DNA from: Escarpia spicata
Taxonomy: Eukaryota > Annelida > Polychaeta > Sabellida > Siboglinidae
Direction of reading: 5' to 3'
DNA length: 64,000 nt
Assembly: GCA_963995525.1 (NCBI GenBank)
Contig: OZ023210.1
Location: forward strand, 5,148,530-5,212,529
Position 1 is the first letter of the stretch. The number at the start of each line of letters is the position of its first letter. The notes under the pieces were generated by a model. It saw only the letters and a program-made list of their open reading frames with translations, did no database searches and was not told where the DNA came from. Made by a program: the position numbers and the translations under genes. Shown here in pieces: positions 27,401-34,809 of this stretch.

Positions 27401-29273
27401 ATACTGTCTTCGGTGATATGGCAGCATTTTTTTTAATTTTAAAGCAATCGTTAAATTCAACAAAAATTACAACAAATTATGCTTAACCCATTTCAGTGCC
27501 ACATAGCCGATTACCAAGAAATGCCATGCAGCCGACTGCACCAGTTCCTTTTTGCAACACGTACTGGCATTGACTGGTGTCCATGACACCATTTTAAACT
27601 GACCAATAAGATTAATCATTATAAAAGGGAGGTGTTCAACTGCTGGTTTCATTATTACATTTAGATTTGTGCTAGTTTGATGGCGAAAACACACTGGAAG
27701 TCGTAACCAAAAAACAAAATTTGATACGTTTACCATGCAAAACGCATCGGATGACAACCTAAGCACATATATTAGTGAAAGTTATGTTGTGTCATCTGAT
27801 TATTACGTTTTTCAACCTAAATAGAAAATGATGTCCTTTCCGGAAATGGATAGGTTAGTCTAAAAAACGGCTTAGCATTTCTTGTATGTCAGTGCAATTT
27901 TGGCTGACACTGAAACGGTTAATGATGGTGGTCAATATGTGAATTCGAGCAATAATGATATGCGTTTGTACTTCGTATATGAGTGTAGTGAAAGATGTGT
28001 ACAAGAGAGTGCGAATGCAAGGGAGAAGGCAAATTAAGGAATCACGACGGATGGGAATATAATTGTCACGAGGTGCTTTGACCTACATGTCAGGATGTGT
28101 CACATCGGATACTGGTGATAGAATTCACAACTCGAGTCAAGGATATCTGTGATGGCAATGTGGCTTTTTCTCGAGACTTACAGACAGACCATCGTCACTC
28201 GTGCTCACTTTCCTCATGTGGTTTTTCCCTCTATTCAAAATTCAGCCCTTTCACAACGACCCAAGGCTATTGCTAGACTCCCAACATTGAGGTATGGCCA
28301 CTGTTTCTCATTAGGTGGCGTTACTAGTCTAAGTAAGGGAACTAAATCAATGATAAAATAGCATTATGGCCACCCATGACATAATCAAATGAGTTGACAA
28401 ACAATATACATGGTACTGCCAGTAGCATGAGTAGTGAGTCGGGCTAGACTAGGCAGTAGCTTGAGGCTGAGTACAGAGCAGGCTAGACACCAGCGGTAGC
28501 GTGTGTCGCGGACGGAGTAGCACTACACAGTACACTGTCTAGACTGCAGTTTATAGTCACCTACTCGGTTTCTGCCCTATCTGAGTTTCTGCCTCATTAC
28601 AATTATATAGCTGGACCTCATATTAAATACATCTTTAGTCAGATATATCTGACACAATGAGCAAAGGACGTATACAAACTTGCAACAAAGTTATTTGTCT
28701 CAAATTAAAACAAGGCAAACAGGTTTTTGACAGATATTTTGATAGCGAATGCAGACCACGTGACTACAGTGCACCATATCGGTGTAATATTAAAATTTAT
28801 TGGACGAAATTGTAAGCAACTATTCACCCTAATCACCACAGGAAAGTTAACGAACAGCCTGTGGAGTTTATATAGTGAATGCATTGCGATTTGTCGCACA
28901 ATGATGATTTTGAACACGATGAGGCAGAAACCGAGTGCTTCCGTTTGCCGCGTGAAGTGATTATCGTCTTACAACTAATTGTTTTTATTGTAACTTGTAA
29001 GTATTTCACTAAAACAACTTATTTGACGCTTCGTTTGCATGCCAATGGTGAAATAAGTGGTTCTGATTAATAATATTGATACGTTGATGAACGATTTCAA
29101 TTTTTGTTGGTGAAAACTGCATATTATGCTTGCGTAAGGCAGAAACCGAGCGGTCTAGTATTATAGTATACACTGTCTACATTACACTTTACAGTCCACG
29201 GTATCCACACACCCGCTAATGACTTGCCTTTCCCTTTAGTCGAACGCTTGGCAACAGACTTGCTTCGGTCCAT
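9309..29273 (-). CDS. Integrator complex subunit 1 (INTS1), first 15 coding exons; 3' part not found
   Basis: INTS1 is the large scaffold of the nuclear Integrator complex, which cleaves snRNA 3' ends and attenuates paused transcripts. Fifteen exons on the minus strand (29228-29273, 26877-26909, 25982-26212, 25349-25545, 22783-22920, 20782-20929, 20195-20324, 18618-18804, 18000-18145, 16454-16595, 15835-16008, 14947-15055, 14472-14592, 13798-13875, 9309-9466) join without a phase error into about 679 codons. The translation follows human INTS1 as I remember it, in order: PPGDFIALG, LLCGAVK, NFKAKGNALVSVL, EDSLGERVWVD, LRDHLTRRQP, LEMWLQNPK, IRLKTKVL, SNSRNPNNM, FQDLL, IQRDAIWWLH, MDNWPPE and LTRELQ. 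The human protein is about 2,190 residues, so only the first third is here. The next exons are not visible down to position 1. Either they lie beyond the window, with the opposite-strand GT15 gene inside the intron, or this is a broken or misassembled copy. Introns 1 and 15 start with GC. Three junctions are copied into tandem arrays. Confidence 0.95.
9421..12833 (-). repeat. 82-bp minisatellite made of an INTS1 intron-exon junction, about 41 copies
   Basis: On the minus strand each unit reads intron end (CTCTAATGTATGCCGATTG, a branch-point-like stretch), TAG acceptor, then the first exon bases coding LMLRLVCEVPVYENTL, and then jumps to the next intron end. The array abuts and includes the true exon 15 start. 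A few units are 84 bp. Variable positions include CTA/CTG in one leucine codon, GTG/ATG in a valine codon and TATC/TAAC between units. Three-unit blocks recur with identical variants at about 246-bp spacing. No unit carries a donor site. Short open frames across the array are repeat products, not genes. Confidence 0.95.
13512..13758 (+). pseudogene. LINE 3' coding fragment in INTS1 intron 14
   Basis: Translation of the plus strand gives RRWTWLGHVLKM, then PEGIRKRCRPK, then a stop, then EEEMKTAGLTW and a VQDR segment. This order is typical of the C terminus of the endonuclease/reverse-transcriptase ORF of metazoan LINEs. At least two stops show it is dead. Confidence 0.75.
13798..13875 (-). 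CDS. INTS1 coding exon 14
   Basis: 78 bp, acceptor CTGACAG, donor GAGG|GTAAGT. Encodes LKKALFMEKFEYYYKMDNW followed by PPEVDR. The split glycine codon joins exon 15. Confidence 0.93.
14472..14592 (-). CDS. INTS1 coding exon 13
   Basis: 121 bp, acceptor AATTCAG, donor ATTG|GTCAGT. Encodes TFQKQMATIQRDAIWWLH, one of the clearest INTS1 signatures. Confidence 0.95.
14947..15055 (-). CDS. INTS1 coding exon 12
   Basis: 109 bp, acceptor GTGTTTCAG, donor AAAG|GTTAGG. Encodes DRMFLSLTDLISLTELL and TPSVKEAV. Similarity is lower than in the neighbours, but length, order and phase fit. Confidence 0.85.
15835..16008 (-). CDS. INTS1 coding exon 11
   Basis: 174 bp, 58 codons, acceptor GTCTGCAG, donor AAAG|GTAACG. 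Encodes VLADIFQDLLCNRDDYLR and ALLREIVK. Confidence 0.95.
16454..16595 (-). CDS. INTS1 coding exon 10
   Basis: 142 bp, acceptor TTATTGCAG, donor CAGG|GTTAGT. Encodes ELLNQHPDNLKTL and NELSNSRNPNNM, matching the conserved human block. Confidence 0.95.
16694..16796 (+). repeat. Dispersed repeat, copy 2
   Basis: Similar to 8687-8798: AGTTCTTACATAGTGCAGTATCC start, CCTCAGGACTGCTC middle, CATCTCAACTTCTCTG end. It lies in INTS1 intron 9. Confidence 0.7.
17001..17660. repeat. 87-bp minisatellite in INTS1 intron 9, about 8 copies
   Basis: The unit contains ACCACACCGTATAAAGTAG, GATCTGACATGTCATG and CCAACCGTAGCGTCCGTACG. The first two copies lack about 24 bp. Unlike the three other INTS1 arrays I cannot match this unit to an exon or splice junction. 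Confidence 0.9.
18000..18145 (-). CDS. INTS1 coding exon 9, acceptor side copied in tandem
   Basis: 146 bp, acceptor GCTTGTAG, donor CAG|GTTAGT. Encodes LTRTAQDLLMAVCINC and ISKIRLKTKVL. The acceptor and the first 30 or so exon bases recur about six more times in the adjacent intron (18146-18440). Confidence 0.93.
18110..18440 (-). repeat. 51-54-bp array copied from the exon 9 acceptor, about 7 copies
   Basis: On the minus strand each unit has AACTGTGCTTG, a TAG acceptor, then exon 9 bases for the QDLLMAV region, then the next unit. The copy nearest exon 9 is the true junction. Most copies keep the AG; at least one has it changed to AA. Units differ more than in the 82-bp array, so this array is older or smaller. 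Confidence 0.9.
18618..18804 (-). CDS. INTS1 coding exon 8
   Basis: 187 bp, acceptor CCTGTAG, donor AAAG|GTATGG. Encodes VLDLLRDHLTRRQP, NLLRVMSVACGY and LEMWLQNPK. The acceptor was chosen by phase; a nearer AG would break the frame. Confidence 0.92.
19422..19655 (-). other. Unassigned open frame in INTS1 intron 7
   Basis: A 77-codon minus-strand frame rich in Lys and Arg. It does not match INTS1, is not needed by the exon 7 to 8 phase, and lacks convincing splice sites. I record it only as a possible relic. Confidence 0.15.
20195..20324 (-). CDS. INTS1 coding exon 7
   Basis: 130 bp, acceptor GGTTGTAG, donor CAAG|GTCAGT. Encodes an acidic Ser-rich linker (SFGEDEDRSVD, SLSEDISSFVFP). The leftover two bases join exon 8 to give PRY, as in the human protein. 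Confidence 0.88.
20782..20929 (-). CDS. INTS1 coding exon 6
   Basis: 148 bp, acceptor TATTGCAG, donor GCAG|GTATGT. Encodes EDSLGERVWVDRPDC and NVQSAFNTKF, a strongly conserved INTS1 block. Confidence 0.95.
21040..21260. other. Possible decayed DNA-transposon end
   Basis: The stretch ACAGTAGTACCTGCC, with AGCGACCACTTGCTATG and ACGACCACCTGCTGAACGC after it, resembles terminal sequence of pogo/Tigger-like elements. No second end or transposase was identified, so this is a weak call. Confidence 0.25.
22482..22580 (+). repeat. Dispersed repeat, copy 3
   Basis: Similar to 8687-8798 and 16694-16796: TTTATATAGCACAGTATCC, CCTTAGGACTGCTCAAAG, CATCTCAACTTCTTTGG. It lies in INTS1 intron 5. Confidence 0.7.
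22783..22920 (-). CDS. INTS1 coding exon 5
   Basis: 138 bp, exactly 46 codons, acceptor TTGTTGCAG, donor CAAG|GTGAGC. Encodes FCSLLKRDVSMNFKAKGN and DEENWPDSFVK, nearly identical to the corresponding human segment. Confidence 0.95.
23670..25350 (-). repeat. 52-bp array copied from the exon 4 donor, about 32 copies
   Basis: On the minus strand each unit reads the last exon 4 bases (coding RPSFFGSEVVIE), then GTAAGTCACTC, then TCAG, then exon bases again. The first copy at the right end is the true exon 4 end. Most copies keep GTAAGT; a few are damaged (for example ATAAGT where the plus strand reads ACTTATTTT). Several units have small indels, and CAGTCACTTA insertions recur at intervals. It fills much of INTS1 intron 4. 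Confidence 0.95.
25349..25545 (-). CDS. INTS1 coding exon 4, donor side continues into a tandem array
   Basis: 197 bp, acceptor TTTTTGCAG, donor GAG|GTAAGTCACTC. Encodes ALLCGAVKYLKMNRAKPD and RPSFFGSEVVIE. The last 38 or so bases plus the donor are the seed of the 52-bp array immediately downstream on the minus strand (23670-25350). Confidence 0.93.
25982..26212 (-). CDS. INTS1 coding exon 3
   Basis: 231 bp, acceptor TTTACAG, donor GTATGG. Encodes a Ser/Pro/Lys-rich segment (KKPKLSQTFTPLGRPGD), as in the low-complexity N-terminal region of INTS1, and ends in VYLYEELAKE. Confidence 0.88.
26877..26909 (-). CDS. INTS1 coding exon 2
   Basis: A 33-bp micro-exon between acceptor TTTCAG and donor GTAAGT. 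It encodes PQPPGDFIAL, the conserved N-terminal INTS1 motif, and fits the phases of both neighbours. Confidence 0.9.
27487..27918. mobile_element. piggyBac-type MITE flanked by TTAA
   Basis: TTAA at 27483-27486 and 27919-27922 flank inverted ends CCCATTTCAGTGCC and (reverse complement of the right end) CCGTTTCAGTGTC. Both ends then share an AAGAAATGC motif further in. The TTAA duplication and CC start fit piggyBac-derived non-autonomous elements. The 432-bp interior shows no transposase. It lies in INTS1 intron 1. Confidence 0.65.
29228..29273 (-). CDS. INTS1 coding exon 1
   Basis: The start codon is at 29271-29273 and encodes MDRSKSVAKRSTKGK plus one base. The donor reads AAAG|GCAAGT, a GC-type donor. 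The lost base completes a valine codon with exon 2, which supports the junction. No clear promoter was identified upstream. Confidence 0.85.
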
Positions 29274-29424
29274 CGTGTGTTTAATTTATGTAGCCTATGA
29301 TAAGGGAAATTTCGACAACATATTAATTCGACACAAACAAACAAATCGAGAAGGCAAATGCAGAAACTTGGATTAACGCATATCCGGCCATTGACACCTG
29401 AAGATGCCGTCGCGACAGCATTGC

Positions 29425-30366
29425 CCCGACTACAGCCTACATCAACGACCTCCCAGAACAACTCACCTCGCGGACACGCCTATTTGCTGATGACACCGCT
29501 GTCTATCGCCTCTCCTCCACTGACCACGACCAACACCATCTACAACTCGACCTCCACCGACTGGAAAGCTGGGAACAATGATGGGACATGGCTTTCCACC
29601 CAGGGAAATGTATGACTCTCCCTGTCACCCGCAAGAGGACCATAGCGGAGTGCCAATACGGTGAATACCTACTCCATGGCCGTACCTTGGCAACGGTCAC
29701 CTCTGCCAAGTACCTCGGCGTTACCATCACCCGAGACATCTGCTGGGACCAGCACATTGACAACATCTGTGCTAAAGCCAACAAGACCCTATGTTTCTTA
29801 CGTCGCAACATCAAGATCAGCGCCAACCAGCTGAAGGAGACAGCATACAAGACCTTCGTTCGTCCCATACTGGAGAATGCCAGCTCAGTCTGGGACCCTT
29901 ACACACAGCACAACATTGACAAGATCGAGGCAGTCCAGAGAAGAGCCGCCTGGTTTGTGGTCAACCAGTACCAGAAGGCCTCTAGTGTCACCACAATGAT
30001 CAACATACTCAAATGGCCTTCCCTCCAGTACCGCAGAAAGGTGGCAAGATTGACCATGTTACATAAAATCCTTAAAAACCAAGCAGTAGTCGATCGCTTC
30101 AAACTCCATCCTGCCCCGATCAGACAAAGAAGAGGGCACTCACTGCAGCTCTGCCAGATCCAGTGTAGAACCAAGTACAGACAACATTCTTTCCTCCCCA
30201 ATACCATCAAAGACTAGAACGATCTGCCTGAAACAGCTGGTCTGTCACTCTAAATATTTTTCTCTTGACAAAATCAAATTCTACCTCCTCGCAACCCCCA
30301 AAGAGCGGCAGAATAATCAGCAAGTTGATTGTGGCCGCCAAAAGGATGATGATGATGATGATGATA
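29425..30366 (+). pseudogene. 5'-truncated LINE, reverse transcriptase C-terminal part
   Basis: The plus strand codes YINDLP, the catalytic FADD motif (29483-29494), then an in-frame TGA at 29579-29581, then MAFHPGKCMTLPVTRKR, YLGVTI, a thumb-like WDPYTQ region and WPSLQYRR to a stop near 30217. This matches the 3' half of a CR1/Jockey-group reverse transcriptase. The 3' tail ends in GATGATGAT repeats (about 30344-30366), as many LINEs do. Truncation and the stop show it is inactive. Confidence 0.85.
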
Positions 30367-30685
30367 ACAACTAAACTGGGGTGTGCGTGAATTCTACACA
30401 GGAATTGTAATTTTGTCATGCTAATTTCTCTATCATATCACTAGTTGACGCATCGATGGCACAGCTTCCCTTTGATGACGATTACATGAATAACAAGATT
30501 CATGTACTCGTCATTAACTAGATTCGCAGGGGGGATTCACAGAGAAGCCTGAAACTGGAGGCATAGATAAAGACAGCAGAAATAAATCGGCAAAGAACAG
30601 CCTGGAAAACTGTTCTGAATCAGGATATAAATGCATTTGTTTAAATGCAAGGAGCATAGTAAACAAAAGAAGTGAACTAAACATT

Positions 30686-31531
30686 ATGGTAGAAGATATT
30701 GACCCTCACACAATAGGTATAACCGAATCGTGGGCCACCACTGATATATCAGATGCCGAATTGGGACTAACAGGATATGTAATGTTTAGGAAAGATAGAA
30801 TAGGAAGAAAGGGAGGTGGAGTTATTTTATATATTAAAGAATCTATCCAGGCTTATGAAATAAAATTAGAAAGAGAAGCAGATTGCGAAGAAGCTGTTTG
30901 GTGTAACATAGTTACAGGAAACTCAACGTTAACAGTTGGGTTAGTTTATCGAAGTCCAAACATAAGCATAGAGGAGAATGAAAAAATACAAAACGCTATA
31001 AGGGAAGTAAGCAAACGGAACTGTATTATTATGGGGGACTTTAACCATGGGCATATACAATGGAAATCTCTACAGAGTGTGGGGAGTGAGGACCACAAGT
31101 TTTTAGTTTTAGTACAAGATAGTTTCCTTTCTCAACATGTGCTAGAACCAACCAGGGGAGAGAATGTGTTAGACTTAGTTTTGTCCTCACAGAAAGAATT
31201 AGTTGACAATGTCAAGATATGTGAGCCACTGGGGAGTAGTGATCACAACCAGATACATTTTACCATCAAAGTAAAATCAGAAAGGAATAGTAAAAAGCAG
31301 TATAGGAGAAATTTCCACAAAGGAAGGTATAAGGACATGAGGAAATATTTAGCAAAGATAGACTGGAATAACACACTGAAGAATAAGACAGCAACCGAAT
31401 GCTGGAATATCTTAAATAGTGAAATTAAGTGCATAGTCGATAAATTTGTACCTTTCAAAAAACAAGGGAAACGGTCTAAAAAGAAACACTTATCGAAAGA
31501 AGCCATTAGAAAAATTAATATAAACAAATGA
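30686..31531 (+). CDS. LINE AP endonuclease domain (frame ends at a probable 1-nt shift)
   Basis: The endonuclease/exonuclease/phosphatase-fold domain nicks target DNA for target-primed reverse transcription. Visible motifs are ITESW (catalytic Glu), GGGVILYIKE, VYRSPN, IMGDFNHG (catalytic Asp/Asn) and SSDHNQI (catalytic His). The first ATG is at 30686, but NARS motif coding precedes it in frame, so the true start is upstream. The frame stops at TGA 31529-31531, just where related elements continue into the reverse transcriptase linker. A single-base change or a real stop-start overlap would explain it. Confidence 0.85.
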   Translation: MVEDIDPHTIGITESWATTDISDAELGLTGYVMFRKDRIGRKGGGVILYIKESIQAYEIKLEREADCEEAVWCNIVTGNSTLTVGLVYRSPNISIEENEKIQNAIREVSKRNCIIMGDFNHGHIQWKSLQSVGSEDHKFLVLVQDSFLSQHVLEPTRGENVLDLVLSSQKELVDNVKICEPLGSSDHNQIHFTIKVKSERNSKKQYRRNFHKGRYKDMRKYLAKIDWNNTLKNKTATECWNILNSEIKCIVDKFVPFKKQGKRSKKKHLSKEAIRKININK

Positions 31532-33399
31532 TGTGGAAGTCATATAGATGTACTGGAAATGATGAAGACTACAACATTTATAAAGAAGCACTTAATCAAG
31601 CTACAGCTGAAATTAGAAATTCAAAGAGAAGCTATGAAAAAAAATTAGCTAGTAATATAAAACATGACAGTAAGAGTTTTTATGCGTATATTCGAAGCAA
31701 ACAGAAAGTTCAGGATAAGGTCGGTCCTCTAGAAGATAGTGCTGGAAATACAATATCAGAGGGATTCTTAATGGCAGAAGACCTGAATGAGTATTTTAGT
31801 TCAGTGTTTACCAGGGAAGATATTAGTTCACTGCCAGTACCAGAGGCTAAGTTCAAGGGGGCAGATTCAGACTATTTAGGACAGTTAGTTGTAACCTCGG
31901 AAATGGTAGCTAAGAAAATAAGGGCTATGAAGGATAATAAATCACCTGGAGTGGACGGGATTCCGCCCAAACTACTATTGGAAATTGTAGAACAAATTAG
32001 CGCACCGCTTGCAACAGTTTTCAATTTGTCATTAGAAGAGGGAGTGGTTCCTTTAGAATGGAAAAAGGCAAACATTATACCGTTATTTAAAACAGGTTCG
32101 AGAAACAAGTCAGAGAACTATAGACCAGTGAGTTTAACATCAGTGATTTGCAAATTATTAGAAAGACTAATTAAAGATCACATGGTGGATTTTCTTGTTA
32201 AACATAACTTGATAAACCCATCTCAACATGGGTTTTTAAAAGCGAGGTCATGCTTAACAAATATGTTATGTTTTTTGGAAGACATCACTAGGTGGGTAGA
32301 TGAGGGATCACCAGTAGATATCATCTATTTAGATTTTCAAAAAGCTTTCGACAAAGTACCACATCAAAGATTACTCCTTAAGCTAAAAGCCCATGGCATA
32401 GGAAATGGTATAATAAACTGGATAGAAAAATGGCTGAATGACAGAAGACAACGTGTAGTAGTTGATGGGGAGGCTTCAAACTGGAAATCGGTATTGAGTG
32501 GGGTACCACAGGGATCAGTACTAGTACCTATATTATTCTTAATATATATCAACGATTTGGACGATGATATAACAAGCAAGGTGTTAAAATTTGCGGATGA
32601 TACAAATGTGTTTAGAAGGATTAAAAGTGATGGAGACAGACAGCATTTACAAGATGATCTTGATAGGTTGATCAAATGGTCTGAAAAGTGGCAAATGCTG
32701 TTCAATTTTGGGAAATGTAAATGCCTCCACACAGGTCATGGGAATGAAGAGGTAAAATATAAAATGGGGGGTACTGTTCTAAGTACTACTGTAAAAGAAA
32801 AGGACTTAGGGTTAACCATTAGTGCTGATATGAAGGTTTCAGAGCAGTGCGGAATTGCAGCGTCAAAGGGAAATCAAATCCTTGGATTAATTAGGCGAAA
32901 TATAGCGTATAAGAAAAAAGAATTCATAGTACCGCTGTACAAAACAATAGTGAGGCCTCATTTAGAATATTGTATACAAGCATGGAGGCCATATCGCAAG
33001 AAGGACATAGATATGCTAGAAAGAGTACAGAGGAGAGCGACTAAAATGATACCAAATCTGAAGGATCTTAATTACGAAATACGCCTAAAAGAATGTGGTT
33101 TAACAACACTAGAGACCAGGAGATTGAGAGGAGATCACATAGAAGTGTTTAAAATATTGAATGGTTATGAAAATATTGATAGAAACATTTTTGTCTCAGT
33201 TAAGAAAGATAGAAGGACCAGAGGACATGAAGCTACATTAGTAAAGGAGCAGTGTAGATTAGATATAAGAAAGTTCTCATTCTCACAAAGGACTGTAAAT
33301 GAATGGAACAGATTATCTCCTGATTGTGTTGGTGCTAGTAGCGTGAATATGTTTAAAAATAAAATCGACACACACCTTAAAAAGGCGGGATACATGTAG
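31528..33399 (+). CDS. LINE reverse transcriptase
   Basis: The 623-codon frame covers the full RT palm, thumb and C-terminal region. Visible motifs are NYRPVSLTS, QHGFLKARSC, YLDFQKAFDKVPH, GVPQGSVL followed by FLIYINDL, and the catalytic FADD (32590-32601), then YLGLT-like and LEYC motifs. There are no internal stops. The reading frame is minus one relative to the endonuclease upstream. It would copy the element's RNA at the nicked target in the nucleus. Confidence 0.9.
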   Translation: MMWKSYRCTGNDEDYNIYKEALNQATAEIRNSKRSYEKKLASNIKHDSKSFYAYIRSKQKVQDKVGPLEDSAGNTISEGFLMAEDLNEYFSSVFTREDISSLPVPEAKFKGADSDYLGQLVVTSEMVAKKIRAMKDNKSPGVDGIPPKLLLEIVEQISAPLATVFNLSLEEGVVPLEWKKANIIPLFKTGSRNKSENYRPVSLTSVICKLLERLIKDHMVDFLVKHNLINPSQHGFLKARSCLTNMLCFLEDITRWVDEGSPVDIIYLDFQKAFDKVPHQRLLLKLKAHGIGNGIINWIEKWLNDRRQRVVVDGEASNWKSVLSGVPQGSVLVPILFLIYINDLDDDITSKVLKFADDTNVFRRIKSDGDRQHLQDDLDRLIKWSEKWQMLFNFGKCKCLHTGHGNEEVKYKMGGTVLSTTVKEKDLGLTISADMKVSEQCGIAASKGNQILGLIRRNIAYKKKEFIVPLYKTIVRPHLEYCIQAWRPYRKKDIDMLERVQRRATKMIPNLKDLNYEIRLKECGLTTLETRRLRGDHIEVFKILNGYENIDRNIFVSVKKDRRTRGHEATLVKEQCRLDIRKFSFSQRTVNEWNRLSPDCVGASSVNMFKNKIDTHLKKAGYM

Positions 33400-33544
33400 A
33401 TAAAAAGTATTGGACTCTCGATAAGCCAAAAGGCTTCCTTGTCCAACTGCCATCCAGAGTCATTTTCTGGATGGCAATCTTGTTAAATCTTGTTAAACAA
33501 GCGCTCAGAGTCGATGGTTAATGGGTAGATATTTTGTAGAAGCC

Positions 33545-33970
33545 GGCACTTGTGTAAAATCCGTACCCACCCCGATTTCGCTCTGATAACTAGAGTTTTG
33601 CCTAGCTTTTATACCTCAGTGTGTTAGTTCTATTATTCAACATTATCCCATGCATATTTTACGTTTAAGAATATTGCGTTTTAGCGCACTTTTGAGGCGT
33701 AAATAGCGCCCCGGTTTGCATTAACATACGCCGCTATATATATCGCTTATTTTACGAGCGTGGTGCGGTACAACGCACTACCGCAGCTGTGCAGAATATT
33801 GCAGATCGCTATTTGGGCTTCAAAAGTGCGCTAAGACACAATATTTTCGTAATATAAATATGCCTGGGATGATGTTGAATGATGGAACTAACGCTCTGAG
33901 GTATCAAATTTAGGCAAAACTGAAGTTATCACAGCTAAATCGAGGTGGGTCCGGATTCTACACAAGTGCC
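33545..33970. mobile_element. 426-bp MITE with about 165-bp inverted repeats
   Basis: The left end GGCACTTGTGTAAAATCCG and the reverse complement of the right end GGCACTTGTGTAGAATCCG start two long inverted arms. They stay alignable (roughly four bases in five) through TTTAGCGCACTTTTGA-like sequence. No coding capacity is seen, and the target duplication is not obvious. It sits just behind the LINE 3' end. Confidence 0.85.
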
Positions 33971-34172
33971 TTTTAATATAACGTGCGAAGTTTAGATCCC
34001 TTAATTTATAGCTTATCCTAAATAACATTATCTGGATCGACGTGTTACGTGTTTATCATGTTATCTTCTAAATACGTTTGAAAAATATTGAACATCACTC
34101 GTTCCATTACAATAGGTAGAATGAGGAATTTTAATTACAATTAATTAATAAAGAATGAAGAATTTTAATTAC

Positions 34173-34245
34173 AACAAAGTGTAAAGTGCTTTGAATAGTC
34201 ATGGGGATCTAATACTGCGCTATAGAAGAACTTACCTTTTACCTA
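34173..34245 (-). repeat. Dispersed repeat, copy 4 (inverted, partial)
   Basis: On the minus strand it reads GTAAGTTCTTCTATAGCGCAG and then CAAAGCACTTTACACTTTG, matching the other three copies in the window in outline. Confidence 0.55.
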
Positions 34246-34369
34246 GCTGTATGTGTACCTCGATCATTGACCTCGCAGATTACGCAGATTACCCGTTAGC
34301 ACCCGTTATTGAATACTAGCAGAAATGCCCGTCACCTGACGGGATGCCTTGGTAGAAGAGAGTCGTGAA

Positions 34370-34806
34370 AATAATATTTAGCAAATGTTGGAAAACACTC
34401 GGCATTGTTGCATAAACACTACAATGCGTTCGCAGATATTCGTTGTTTGTTCAAAATGTCGAAGTACGTCGGAGAAATTATGAAGTTTATTATGGATTAT
34501 AATTATATAGGCTAATTCACATCATTTACACATTGTATATATATGTATTGTATGAATTAGCTAAAAATGTGTTGGCTGAATACAAAGCTCTTTTACAAAC
34601 TCATACCTGCCTTGTTACTTAACAGCAAAACTAGTCACGATTCCTAGTCATAACTCCATTACATTACCAAGGAGCCTTGTCCCATATAAATAATATTTAC
34701 CAAATGTTGGAAAACACTCGGCATTGTTGCATAAACACTACAATGCGTTCGCAGATATTCGTTGTTTGTTCAAAATGTCGAAGTACGTCGGAGAAATTAT
34801 GAAGTT
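34370..34806. repeat. 118-bp direct repeat pair, 200 bp apart
   Basis: 34370-34487 and 34689-34806 are almost identical, from AATAATATTTAGCAAATG to GAGAAATTATGAAGTT. The spacer is AT-rich without coding sequence. They may be relics of terminal repeats or a local duplication. Confidence 0.85.
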
Positions 34807-34809
34807 AAC

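Larger units (their letters stand above)
30480..33500 (+). mobile_element. Near full-length CR1/Jockey-like LINE
   Basis: It carries an apurinic endonuclease domain and a full reverse transcriptase. The two are in different frames, overlapping at ATGA (31528-31531). The open frame upstream of the first ATG contains the conserved NARS motif (30644-30655), so the element starts upstream of 30.6 kb. The 3' end is near 33500, with short CTTGTTAAA repeats. The long undamaged frames suggest a young insertion. Confidence 0.85.

Noticed and set aside
27137..27766. Two ~100-codon minus frames as a transposase
   Set aside because: No DDE motif or other transposase signature; one lies inside the TTAA-flanked MITE.
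28560..29155. Possible MITE between CTCGGTTTCTGCC and GGCAGAAACCGAG
   Set aside because: Only about 13 bp of inverted match and an extra internal copy of the motif; the ends do not extend.
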